Source of the DNA: Jatrophihabitans telluris
Lineage (GTDB): Bacteria > Actinomycetota > Actinomycetes > Mycobacteriales > Jatrophihabitantaceae
NCBI RefSeq assembly: GCF_023516435.1
Contig: NZ_CP097332.1
Location: 2,108,001 to 2,172,000 of the forward strand
DNA: 64,000 nucleotides
Direction: 5' to 3'
Part shown: positions 42,242 to 49,789 of the stretch, one piece after another
How positions within the stretch are numbered: the first letter of the stretch is position 1
Layout: each line of letters opens with the position of its first letter
The notes under the pieces: generated by a model
The model's input: only the letters and a program-made list of their open reading frames with translations
Databases searched by the model: none
What the model was told of the DNA's origin: nothing
Made by a program: the position numbers and the translations under genes

Positions 42242-42775
42242 ATGCAAAGGCAAACCACAGGCACGAGCGAGCAAGAGCTCATGCGAATGTTGCACGACGA
42301 GCATGCGGGCGCGCTGTGGGCCTTCGCCGTTAGGCTAACCGGCGGCGATCGCGCGGCGGCCGAGGACGTGGTGCAGGAGACCCTCCTGCGGGCCTGGAAG
42401 CAGACCGACAATCCCGTCTTTGCAGACAACCACTCCAGAGCGGCCCGGACCTGGCTTTACACGGTCGCCCGGCGGATCGTCATAGACGAGTGGCGAGCCC
42501 GCAAAGTGCGTCCAGAGAAGCTCGTCTCCGATGTCCCGGAATCCGGTGGTGCCGACTACACCGAACAACTGGTCGAGTCCCGCCTGATCGCCGACGCTCT
42601 GGCCCGCCTGACACCGGACCACCGGGCGGTCCTCGTCGAGATGTACTACCGCCGCTCCAGCGTCCGCGAGGCCGCTGCCCGGCTCGGAATCGCGGAAGGA
42701 ACCGTGAAGTCCAGGACCCATTACGCCCTGCAGGCGTTCAAACTCGTACTCGCGGAGATGGGGGTGGAACAGTGA
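42242..42775 (+). CDS. ECF-type RNA polymerase sigma factor, SigL-like
   Basis: 177 residues. Region 2 (about 15-85) contains FAVRLTGGDRAAAEDVVQETLLRAWK and the DNA-melting stretch ARTWLYTVARRIVIDEWRA. Region 4 (about 120-170) has LTPDHRAVLVEMYYRRSSVREAAARLGIAEGTVKSR-type helix-turn-helix. The length and the cotranscribed ZAS anti-sigma factor match SigL-RslA of mycobacteria; assignment by pattern only. Its stop overlaps the anti-sigma start (GTGA). Confidence 0.88.
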   Translation: MQRQTTGTSEQELMRMLHDEHAGALWAFAVRLTGGDRAAAEDVVQETLLRAWKQTDNPVFADNHSRAARTWLYTVARRIVIDEWRARKVRPEKLVSDVPESGGADYTEQLVESRLIADALARLTPDHRAVLVEMYYRRSSVREAAARLGIAEGTVKSRTHYALQAFKLVLAEMGVEQ

Positions 42776-43485
42776 CCGAATTCGACGCCGACCGGCACGC
42801 GGCCGAGCACGAACGCTTCGCCCGCGATGACGCGGCCTACCTGGCCGGCGCGTTGGACGACGACGACGCCGCGGCGTACGAGGCGCACCTGTCCGGCTGC
42901 CCCCTCTGCCAGGCCCAGATCTCGGAACTGAACGGCCTGACCGACCGGTTGCTCAACGCCGACCCGAGCGCCTTCGCCGAGGTCGAGGCGGTACCCGACA
43001 CCCTGCTGCCCCGGCTGCTCAGGGAGGTTCGCAGTTACCGGCGACGCCAGCGCGTGCGGGTCGCGCTCGCCGCCGGCGTGGCCGCCTGCCTGGTGCTGTT
43101 CGCGGGGGTCGGAGGAATCCGGTTCTGGAACGACGCTCACGCCCCGACCGTCCACCACTTCACCGCCGCCAATGGCGGCCCGGCCACCGTGGAGGCCACC
43201 GTGACGCTGCGGTCCTCCAAGACCGGGACGAGCCTGCGGGTCTACTGCGGCCACTACCGCGGCGCGCCGTCGGGATACGGCCCGAGCGGGCAAACGGGAC
43301 CACAGGATCAGGGCGAGTACCGGCTGGTCGTCATCAACCGCGCCGGTTCCAAGCAGTATCCGGTGAGCTGGCCCCCGGGCGCCGACATCCGGGTTGACGC
43401 CGGCAGTATCTGGCCACCGAAGGCGATCAAGACCATCCAGATCGTCGACGCCAGCGGCAACCCGGTGCTGCAGGTGAACCTGTGA
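42772..43485 (+). CDS. Zinc-associated anti-sigma factor, membrane-anchored (RslA-like)
   Basis: About 237 residues. The cytoplasmic N-terminal ZAS domain has His39-x3-Cys43-x2-Cys46 (AHLSGCPLC), a redox-sensitive zinc site in this family. One transmembrane helix lies at about 96-117, and an outside domain of about 120 residues follows. It sequesters the sigma factor. GTG 42772 overlaps the sigma stop by four bases. The external domain could sense an envelope or redox signal shared with the Rieske lipoprotein (inference). Confidence 0.86.
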   Translation: MTEFDADRHAAEHERFARDDAAYLAGALDDDDAAAYEAHLSGCPLCQAQISELNGLTDRLLNADPSAFAEVEAVPDTLLPRLLREVRSYRRRQRVRVALAAGVAACLVLFAGVGGIRFWNDAHAPTVHHFTAANGGPATVEATVTLRSSKTGTSLRVYCGHYRGAPSGYGPSGQTGPQDQGEYRLVVINRAGSKQYPVSWPPGADIRVDAGSIWPPKAIKTIQIVDASGNPVLQVNL

Positions 43486-43545
43486 CGAACCGACACGAAC
43501 GATCACGGCACGGAAACGCTTCGGCCAGGTGAGCCCCGAGCTGAC

Positions 43546-43551
43546 TAGGCT
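43546..43551 (+). promoter_or_regulatory. -10 box of pafA, leaderless
   Basis: TAGGCT ends seven bases before the GTG at 43559. The in-frame GTG at 43529 lies upstream of this box, which supports the shorter protein. Confidence 0.5.
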
Positions 43552-43558
43552 GGGGTTC

Positions 43559-44917
43559 GTGCAGCGACGTATCTTCGGGATCGAGAACGAGTACGGCGTG
43601 ACCTGCACCTTCGAGGGCCAGCGTCGGCTGAGTCCGGACGAGGTCGCGCGCTACCTGTTCCGTCGCGTCGTCAGCTGGGGGCGTTCGTCCAACGTCTTTC
43701 TGCGCAACGGTGCCCGGCTGTACCTGGACGTCGGCAGCCACCCCGAGTACGCCACCCCGGAATGCGACTCGTTGGTCGAGCTGGTGACGCACGACAAGGC
43801 CGGCGAACGGATTCTCGAGGGGCTGCTCATCGACGCCGAGAAGCGCCTCAACGACGAGGGCATCTCCGGCGACATCTACCTGTTCAAGAACAACACCGAC
43901 TCGGCCGGCAACTCCTACGGCTGTCACGAGAACTTCCTCGTCGCACGGCACGGCGAGTTCAGCCGCATGGCCGACGTCCTGATCCCGTTCCTGGTCACCC
44001 GTCAACTGATCTGCGGCGCGGGTAAGGTCCTGCAGACCCCGCGCGGTGCCGTCTTCTGCCTGTCCCAACGGGCTGAGCACATCTGGGAGGGCGTTTCCTC
44101 CGCGACCACCCGGTCCCGTCCGATCATCAACACCCGTGACGAGCCGCACGCCGACGCCGAGCGGTACCGGCGGCTGCACGTGATCGTCGGCGACTCGAAC
44201 ATGAACGAGAACACCACGCTGCTCAAGGTCGGCAGCGCCGATCTCGTGCTGCGCATGATGGAGCAGGGCATCTCGTTCAAGGACCTCACCCTGGAGAATC
44301 CGATCAGGGCGATCCGCGAGATCAGCCACGACCTGACCGGCACCCGCCAGATCAAGCTCGCCAACGGGCGGATGTCCAGCGCCGGTGAGATCCAGCGGGA
44401 GTACTACGAGAAGGCGCGGGCCTTCGTAGACACGGCGGGGACGGACCCGCTGACCGAGCGGGTGCTCGATCTGTGGGGCCGCACCCTCAAGGCGGTCGAC
44501 GCCCAGGACCTGTCCCTGATCGACCGCGAGATCGACTGGGCCACCAAGTACCAGCTGATCGAGCGCTACCGAGCGCGCTACGACCTGCCCCTGTCCTCGC
44601 CGCGAGTGGCGCAGCTGGACCTGACCTACCACGACATCCGTCGTGACCGGGGTCTTTTCTACCTGTTGCAGAACCGCGGCGCGCTCAACCGGGTGGTGAG
44701 CGACCTCGCGGTCTTCGAGGCCAAGAACGTACCTCCGCAGACCACCAGGGCAAAGCTGCGTGGCGAGTTCATCAAGCGGGCGCAGGAGACGCGCCGCGAC
44801 TTCACCGTCGACTGGGTTCACCTCAAGCTTAATGACCAGGCTCAACGGACGGTGTTGTGCAAGGATCCATTCCGTTCGGTCGACGACCGCGTCGACAAGT
44901 TGATCGCCTCTATGTAG
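43559..44917 (+). CDS. pafA: Pup-protein ligase PafA
   Basis: 452 residues, the same length as I recall for the M. tuberculosis enzyme. It activates the C-terminal Glu of Pup with ATP and joins it to substrate lysines. Glu9 in GIENEYG binds Mg, and Asp57 in [14 protein letters not shown] is the catalytic base. [16 protein letters not shown] and [19 protein letters not shown] are shared with Dop. The glutamine-synthetase-like fold is followed by a small C-terminal domain. The GTG start matches the family N terminus. It is separated from prcA by the Rieske/sigma insertion. Confidence 0.95.
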   Translation: MQRRIFGIENEYGVTCTFEGQRRLSPDEVARYLFRRVVSWGRSSNVFLRNGARLYLDVGSHPEYATPECDSLVELVTHDKAGERILEGLLIDAEKRLNDEGISGDIYLFKNNTDSAGNSYGCHENFLVARHGEFSRMADVLIPFLVTRQLICGAGKVLQTPRGAVFCLSQRAEHIWEGVSSATTRSRPIINTRDEPHADAERYRRLHVIVGDSNMNENTTLLKVGSADLVLRMMEQGISFKDLTLENPIRAIREISHDLTGTRQIKLANGRMSSAGEIQREYYEKARAFVDTAGTDPLTERVLDLWGRTLKAVDAQDLSLIDREIDWATKYQLIERYRARYDLPLSSPRVAQLDLTYHDIRRDRGLFYLLQNRGALNRVVSDLAVFEAKNVPPQTTRAKLRGEFIKRAQETRRDFTVDWVHLKLNDQAQRTVLCKDPFRSVDDRVDKLIASM

Positions 44918-45060
44918 AGCGTCCGCCCGGATGCCGCCACGGCGATCCGAGTGGGCAGGGCCGCGGAGCGTAGACGGTGGACGGTGCACGACGACGACAC
45001 GCTCCGCGAGCGCGGGGTGCTGCGCCGGCCAGTGGTTCCCGTCGCCTACCGTTGAGCGAT

Positions 45061-46029
45061 ATGGCCGCCCGACGACAGCAGCGACTGGTGAATCTCGTGC
45101 TGCTTCTCCTGTCCACCCGCCAGTACATCACCGCCGATCGCATTCGCGACCTGGTCGAGGGCTACGAGGTCTCAGAGGAATCCAGCAACCCGGACGAGGC
45201 GTTCAAGCGCAGTTTCGAGCGGGACAAGGCCGAGCTGCGTGAACTGGGTGTCCCGCTGGAAACGGGCCGTAATTCAGCCTTCGACACCGAGGACGGCTAC
45301 CGGATCGCGCGCAAGGACTTCGAGCTTCCCCCGATCAGCTTCACCGCCGACGAGGCCGCCGCAGTGGGCCTGGCGGCCCGGCTGTGGAGTTCGGCCAGCC
45401 TGGCCACCGAGGCGAGGACCGCCCTGATCAAGCTGCGCGCCGCCGGTGTCGAGATCGACGCCGAGGCCGGCGCGGACACGCTGCCGCCGCTGCCGGCCAA
45501 CGAGCCCGCCCTGCCCGACCTCCTGGCTGCGGTCTCGGACAAGCGGGTGGTGCAGTTCAGCCACCGCAAACCCTTCGCCGACGCTGCGGACAAGCGCGTC
45601 CTGGAACCGTGGGGCGTGCTGTCCTGGCGCGGACGCTGGTACGTGGTAGGACACGATCGGGGCCGAGGGGAGCCGCGCAGCTTCCGGTTGGACCGGATCG
45701 AGGGAGCCGTCCGCACCGTGGCCTCGTCGGCGCAGACCACGCGCCCGGCCGGGCTGGACATGCTGGAGATGGTTCGCGGTGCCAACCCGCAGCCGGGCCA
45801 CGTGGGACGGGTGCGGGTGCGCGACGGAAGGGGCGGGCAGCTGCGGCGCCGCGCCCAGTCGGTGAGCCGGGAAGAGGGGCAGGACGTGCTCGAGATCGAG
45901 TACCGGGACACCGAATGGCTGGCTGCGATGGTGGCCTCGGTTGGAACGGACGCCTTCGTCGTCGATCCGCCCGAACTCGTCAAGTCGGTGGTCAGCCTGC
46001 TCGAAGCCGCTGCCGGGGGGCGGCGATGA
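45061..46029 (+). CDS. pafB: Transcriptional regulator PafB (WYL domain)
   Basis: 322 residues. N-terminal winged helix (about 1-90), WYL domain (about 140-220; RGRWYVVGHDRGRGEPRSFRLDRIE) and C-terminal extension domain. PafBC heterodimers activate DNA-damage genes in mycobacteria, independent of LexA. TACCGT (45047-45052) ends eight bases before the ATG, so it may be leaderless. The open frame before it (to 44977) lacks a start in context. Coupled to pafC by ATGA. Confidence 0.92.
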   Translation: MAARRQQRLVNLVLLLLSTRQYITADRIRDLVEGYEVSEESSNPDEAFKRSFERDKAELRELGVPLETGRNSAFDTEDGYRIARKDFELPPISFTADEAAAVGLAARLWSSASLATEARTALIKLRAAGVEIDAEAGADTLPPLPANEPALPDLLAAVSDKRVVQFSHRKPFADAADKRVLEPWGVLSWRGRWYVVGHDRGRGEPRSFRLDRIEGAVRTVASSAQTTRPAGLDMLEMVRGANPQPGHVGRVRVRDGRGGQLRRRAQSVSREEGQDVLEIEYRDTEWLAAMVASVGTDAFVVDPPELVKSVVSLLEAAAGGRR

Positions 46030-46976
46030 GCGACACCGGCGACAAGGTCACCCGGCTGCTCGCTCTGGTGCCCTACGTGCTCAATCGCGGCGTGGCCTCG
46101 ATCACCGAGACGGCCGAAGCCTTCGGCATCAGCGAGGACCAGGTTCGCAAGGAGCTGGAGATGCTGTGGCTGTGCGGGCGTTCGTCCGGCCCGGAGGATC
46201 TCATCGACCTCATGTTCGAGCAGGACACCGTCTCGGTCACCTACGACGGCGGCCTGAGCCGGCCGCTGAAACTGACGGCGACCGAGGCGATGACTCTCGG
46301 CGTGGCCCTGCGCACGCTCACCGACCTGCCGGGAGCGACCTCCACCGGTGCGGCTGAGCGCGCCCTGGCCAAGATCGAGACCGCGGCCGGTCAGCACCTG
46401 GACACCGCCGGCGTCGATATCCGGCTCGCCGCTCAGGACCGCTGGCTCGGCCTGGCCCAGCGCGCGGTCGCCGAGAAGCGAGCCGTCGAGCTGCGTTACT
46501 ACACCGCCGCCCGGGACGAATCGACCCATCGCGTCGTCGATCCGGTCCAGGTCTTCACCGTCGACGGCGTGAACTACCTCGAGGCGTGGTGCCGTCGCGC
46601 CGAAGGAATGCGCAGCTTCCGCTTGGACCGGTTCGAGGATGCCACGCTCTTGGACGAACCCGCGGTGATCCCGGTCGACATCAATCCGAAGGATGTCTCA
46701 GAAGGCGTGTATCGCCCGGCACCGGAGCACCTGCTCGTCGAACTGAGTCTGGGTCCCGGATGGAGTTGGGTGAGCGAGTACTACCCGAGCGAGACGGTCG
46801 AACCCGACCCGGACGAACCGGCCGTGCTCAGAGTGAGCTTGCGCGTGGCCGACCCGGCTTGGGTGGCCGCGCTGGTCAGACGGTCCGGGGGAGCGGTGTC
46901 GGTGCTCGCTCCCGACTGGCTGGCCCGTGACGTCCGAGCCGAGGCCGCGTCGGCGCTGGCCGCGTATTCAGCCTGA
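46026..46976 (+). CDS. pafC: Transcriptional regulator PafC (WYL domain)
   Basis: 316 residues with the same domain order as PafB: helix-turn-helix with ITETAEAFGISEDQVRKEL, WYL-type core (about 150-215; VNYLEAWCRRAEGMRSFRLDRFE) and WCX-type C-terminal domain. The ATG overlaps the pafB stop, in keeping with a 1:1 partner. It acts with PafB as the activator of mycobacterial RecA-independent repair genes (family knowledge). Confidence 0.92.
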   Translation: MSDTGDKVTRLLALVPYVLNRGVASITETAEAFGISEDQVRKELEMLWLCGRSSGPEDLIDLMFEQDTVSVTYDGGLSRPLKLTATEAMTLGVALRTLTDLPGATSTGAAERALAKIETAAGQHLDTAGVDIRLAAQDRWLGLAQRAVAEKRAVELRYYTAARDESTHRVVDPVQVFTVDGVNYLEAWCRRAEGMRSFRLDRFEDATLLDEPAVIPVDINPKDVSEGVYRPAPEHLLVELSLGPGWSWVSEYYPSETVEPDPDEPAVLRVSLRVADPAWVAALVRRSGGAVSVLAPDWLARDVRAEAASALAAYSA

Positions 46977-47000
46977 TCGGCGGCCAGTAGGCTCAGCGCC

Positions 47001-47240
47001 ATGCAGGGGTGGATCGTGGTCGGGGTGTGGGCCTTCGCCGTGGTTTTCGCGGCCGTACTGCTCGTGTTCTGCCTGTACGAGATCAGCTGGAAGGTCCGTC
47101 GTCTGCAGTCCGACAAGCTCCGTCTCGATCGCTTGGTCGCTGAACTGAGCGGTGTCGGCACCGCACTGGCCGAAACCGCGGAACGGGCCCGAGGCCTCAA
47201 TCGCACCGCACCGGCGGTCCTCGAATCGCAGGCGGGCTGA
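47001..47240 (+). CDS. Small single-span membrane protein in the usual tatA position
   Basis: 79 residues: a transmembrane helix at about 4-26 (WIVVGVWAFAVVFAAVLLVF) followed by a charged helix that could coil (about 30-65). In many actinobacteria tatA lies here between pafC and tatC, but this protein lacks the Phe-Gly hinge and the amphipathic helix of TatA. Function unknown. TAGGCT (46988-46993) ends seven bases before the ATG (leaderless). It lies eight bases before tatC. Confidence 0.7.
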   Translation: MQGWIVVGVWAFAVVFAAVLLVFCLYEISWKVRRLQSDKLRLDRLVAELSGVGTALAETAERARGLNRTAPAVLESQAG

Positions 47241-47248
47241 GCGCGCCG

Positions 47249-48163
47249 ATGGTGAAGTTCCGCAAGCGCCCGGCGGGCGACCCCGAAGGACGCATGTCCG
47301 TCCTGGACCATCTCCGCGAACTCCGGCGACGAGTCGCGATCGTGCTCGTCATCCTGTTCCTGGGCGCGATCATCGGCTGGCTGTTCTACAACCCGATCCT
47401 GCATCTGCTGGAAAAGCCCTACTGCAACGTCCCGTTCCAGCGGCGCCTCGGTGCGACCAAGCAGTCCGACTGCGATCTGCTGTACTCCGCGCCGCTGGAC
47501 GGCTTCACGATTCGCCTGAAGATCTCGATGATCACGGGCAGCATCATCACCGCGCCGCTGTGGTTGTTCCAGATCTGGGCGTTCGTCACTCCTGGGCTGC
47601 GGCGTAGCGAGCGCAAGTACTCCCTGATCTTTGCGGCCAGTTCGTCCGTGCTGTTCGTAGCCGGCATGGCGATGGCCTACTGGACGCTCTCGCGCGGTCT
47701 GAACGCGCTCATCGAACTGTCTGGCTCGGGCACCAAGGCGGCACTCGGGGTTCAGCAGTACATCTCCTTCGTCACGCTCGTCCTGCTCACCTTCGGCGCC
47801 TCCTTCGAGCTCCCGCTGCTGATCGTGATGCTCAACATCACGCGGGTGTTGCCCTACTCGCTGCTCAAACGTGGGCAGCGCTTGGGCATCTTCCTGGTGT
47901 TCGTCTTCACCGCGGTCGCCACACCCTCGACCGACCCGTTCACGATGACCCTCATGGCGGTGCCGCTACTGCTGTTGTTCGAGGCCGCGGTGCTCGTGGC
48001 CTTCCTGCACGACCGCCGCCGGGCGCGTCGCCAGATCGCCGATGAGGAGCAGCGGGCCGCCGAGCAGTTGCCCGACGACGTGGCCTCGGTCATCGACCCC
48101 CGTCCGAGTGACCTGCCGACGCGCGCGGCCAGCCTCGAATCGGAGTGGACGGAGCTTCCGTGA
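47249..48163 (+). CDS. tatC: Twin-arginine translocase subunit TatC
   Basis: 304 residues, six transmembrane helices. The N-terminal MSVLDHLRELRRR motif and the FxxE-type segment are family hallmarks; the periplasmic loops after TM1 and TM3 are typical. It recognises twin-arginine signal peptides, for example that of the Rieske lipoprotein in this window. The C-terminal 50 residues are a charged cytoplasmic tail. The start at 47249 gives MVKFRKRPAGDPEGRMSVL; a later ATG at the conserved MSVL is also possible. Confidence 0.92.
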   Translation: MVKFRKRPAGDPEGRMSVLDHLRELRRRVAIVLVILFLGAIIGWLFYNPILHLLEKPYCNVPFQRRLGATKQSDCDLLYSAPLDGFTIRLKISMITGSIITAPLWLFQIWAFVTPGLRRSERKYSLIFAASSSVLFVAGMAMAYWTLSRGLNALIELSGSGTKAALGVQQYISFVTLVLLTFGASFELPLLIVMLNITRVLPYSLLKRGQRLGIFLVFVFTAVATPSTDPFTMTLMAVPLLLLFEAAVLVAFLHDRRRARRQIADEEQRAAEQLPDDVASVIDPRPSDLPTRAASLESEWTELP

Positions 48164-49122
48164 GTCTGGGCCGACCCCGCGTGAGCCTGGTCGTCAATCC
48201 GGCCTCGAACAAGGGAGCCGCGGTCGCGGTCGGAGCGCGGGTGGCCTCGCACCTTTCGCGCGCGGCCGAGGTCCGGGTGTTCAGCGGTCGCAGCCAGGCG
48301 GAATCGGTCTCGATCCTGGCGCACGCCGGGGAGGACGCCGACGCCGTGGTGGTGTGCGGCGGCGACGGGATCGTGCATCTGGCGGTCAACGCTCTGGCCC
48401 AGGGCGAGGTGCCGTTGGGGATCATCCCGGCCGGTACGGGCAACGACACCGCCACCGCGCTGGGTATTGATCCCGATCCGTTGCGAGCCGCGGACGCGCT
48501 GCTGGCCGCGCTGCACGCCAAGTCCGTCCGCCGGATCGACCTCGGCCATTGCGATGCCGTGCCGGTTTCGCCCAACGCCGACGGCCGATGGTGGGTGACG
48601 ATGCTCTACGCGGGCTTCGATTCCGGGGTCAACGAGCGGGCCAACCGGATGCGGTGGCCGTCGGGAAAGCGTCGTTACGATCTGGCCATCGCCGCCGAGA
48701 TGCTGCGCCTGCGGTCGCGCGCGCTCACCCTCCAGCTGGACGACCAGACCATCCGCACCCCGATGACGCTCGTGGCCATCGGCAATGGTCCGCAATACGG
48801 CGGAGGCAAGCTGATGACACCCGGGGCGCGCATGGACGACGGCATCTTCGACGTCACGGTGGTGGGAGCCGTTTCCCGTCTGACCCTGGCCCGGTTGGCG
48901 CCGACCCTGCCGCGGGCCGGCCACCTGCGACACCCGGCCGTGACGACATACCGATCCGCGACCGTCACGATCGAGGCGCCGCAGACGGTGGCGTGGGCCG
49001 ATGGTGAGCGCGTCGGCGACCTTCCGGTACGGACGGTCTGCGTGGCCGGAGCACTTGCGGTGCTGGTGCCGATCGGTCCATCCGCACCGGGGCTGTCGCG
49101 GTCGGAGGACCCTGCCGGCTGA
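48160..49122 (+). CDS. Diacylglycerol kinase-like lipid kinase (YegS/DagK family)
   Basis: About 320 residues. The nucleotide-binding GGDG motif is in CGGDGIVHLAVN (about 68-79) and the second motif GTGNDTA (about 95-101). The C-terminal beta-sandwich domain has the GNGPQYGGGKLMTPGARMDDG block. It phosphorylates diacylglycerol or a related lipid or sphingolipid alcohol; which is not known. GTG 48160 overlaps the tatC stop (GTGA) with GGAG upstream; the in-frame GTG at 48145 is less likely. Confidence 0.85.
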   Translation: MSLGRPRVSLVVNPASNKGAAVAVGARVASHLSRAAEVRVFSGRSQAESVSILAHAGEDADAVVVCGGDGIVHLAVNALAQGEVPLGIIPAGTGNDTATALGIDPDPLRAADALLAALHAKSVRRIDLGHCDAVPVSPNADGRWWVTMLYAGFDSGVNERANRMRWPSGKRRYDLAIAAEMLRLRSRALTLQLDDQTIRTPMTLVAIGNGPQYGGGKLMTPGARMDDGIFDVTVVGAVSRLTLARLAPTLPRAGHLRHPAVTTYRSATVTIEAPQTVAWADGERVGDLPVRTVCVAGALAVLVPIGPSAPGLSRSEDPAG

Positions 49123-49144
49123 GTCCGGCCCAGGTCCGTAGGGC

Positions 49145-49648
49145 CTAGCCGCCTCGGACGATGTAGCTCTCCAACTGCCTTCGGTCGACCTCGAGCTGCC
49201 GGATCCGCGCCGCGACCACGTCTCCGATCGTGACGATGCCGACGAGCGCCCCGTCGCGCATTACCGGCATGTGCCGGAACCTGCGTTCGGTCATCAGCTC
49301 CGCGACCTGTTCGACGGAGTCCTCAGGCGTGCAGGAGATGACGGGCGAACTCATGACGTCCCCGACCCGGCGCTGGAGCAGGGCCGCGCCTTCGGTGTTG
49401 AGGTGCCGGACCACGTCGCGCTCGGACACGATCCCTGCGACTGCACCGGCTTGCTCACCGGACGTGCCGTCGGCGCCGGCTTGATGGGCGGGCGTCCGGC
49501 CCGTGCCCGCAGCCTCGCCTGGACTGAGCACGACGAGCGCCCCAACCTTGTGTTCGGCCAGCGAACGCAGGAGCTGGCTGATCGAGTCATCGGGTCCAAT
49601 CGTCACGACCGACGCGCCCTTGTGCTTGAGAAGATCGGCTATCAGCAT
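49145..49648 (-). CDS. CBS-domain protein
   Basis: About 167 residues made of two CBS motifs (about 5-75 and 95-155; VGDVMSSPVISCTPEDSVEQVAEL-type). A low-complexity insertion (about 48-68) interrupts the first. Stand-alone CBS pairs bind adenine nucleotides; target unknown. ATG 49648 has GGAGG six bases upstream, better than the in-frame GTG at 49657, which overlaps that site. Confidence 0.85.
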   Translation of the reverse strand: MLIADLLKHKGASVVTIGPDDSISQLLRSLAEHKVGALVVLSPGEAAGTGRTPAHQAGADGTSGEQAGAVAGIVSERDVVRHLNTEGAALLQRRVGDVMSSPVISCTPEDSVEQVAELMTERRFRHMPVMRDGALVGIVTIGDVVAARIRQLEVDRRQLESYIVRGG

Positions 49649-49789
49649 GCGGACCACCTCCAGAAGGCAGCGGAAACTCCGTTCGGCATGACGCTAGCAG
49701 TGATCGGCGTCACTGGCAGCGGCCTTGATCATTTTCTGTCGCGCCAGTCGGTCGGGCTGGCGATTCCGCCCGGACCGTAGGCTGGGGAC

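Noticed and set aside
47001-47240. TatA assignment from position
   Set aside because: The TatA hinge and amphipathic helix are missing, so position alone is not enough.
49698-49715. CAGTGA-N6-TCACTG inverted repeat between the CBS gene and helY
   Set aside because: Short, degenerate context and no link to a regulator; such 6-bp repeats occur by chance in this composition.
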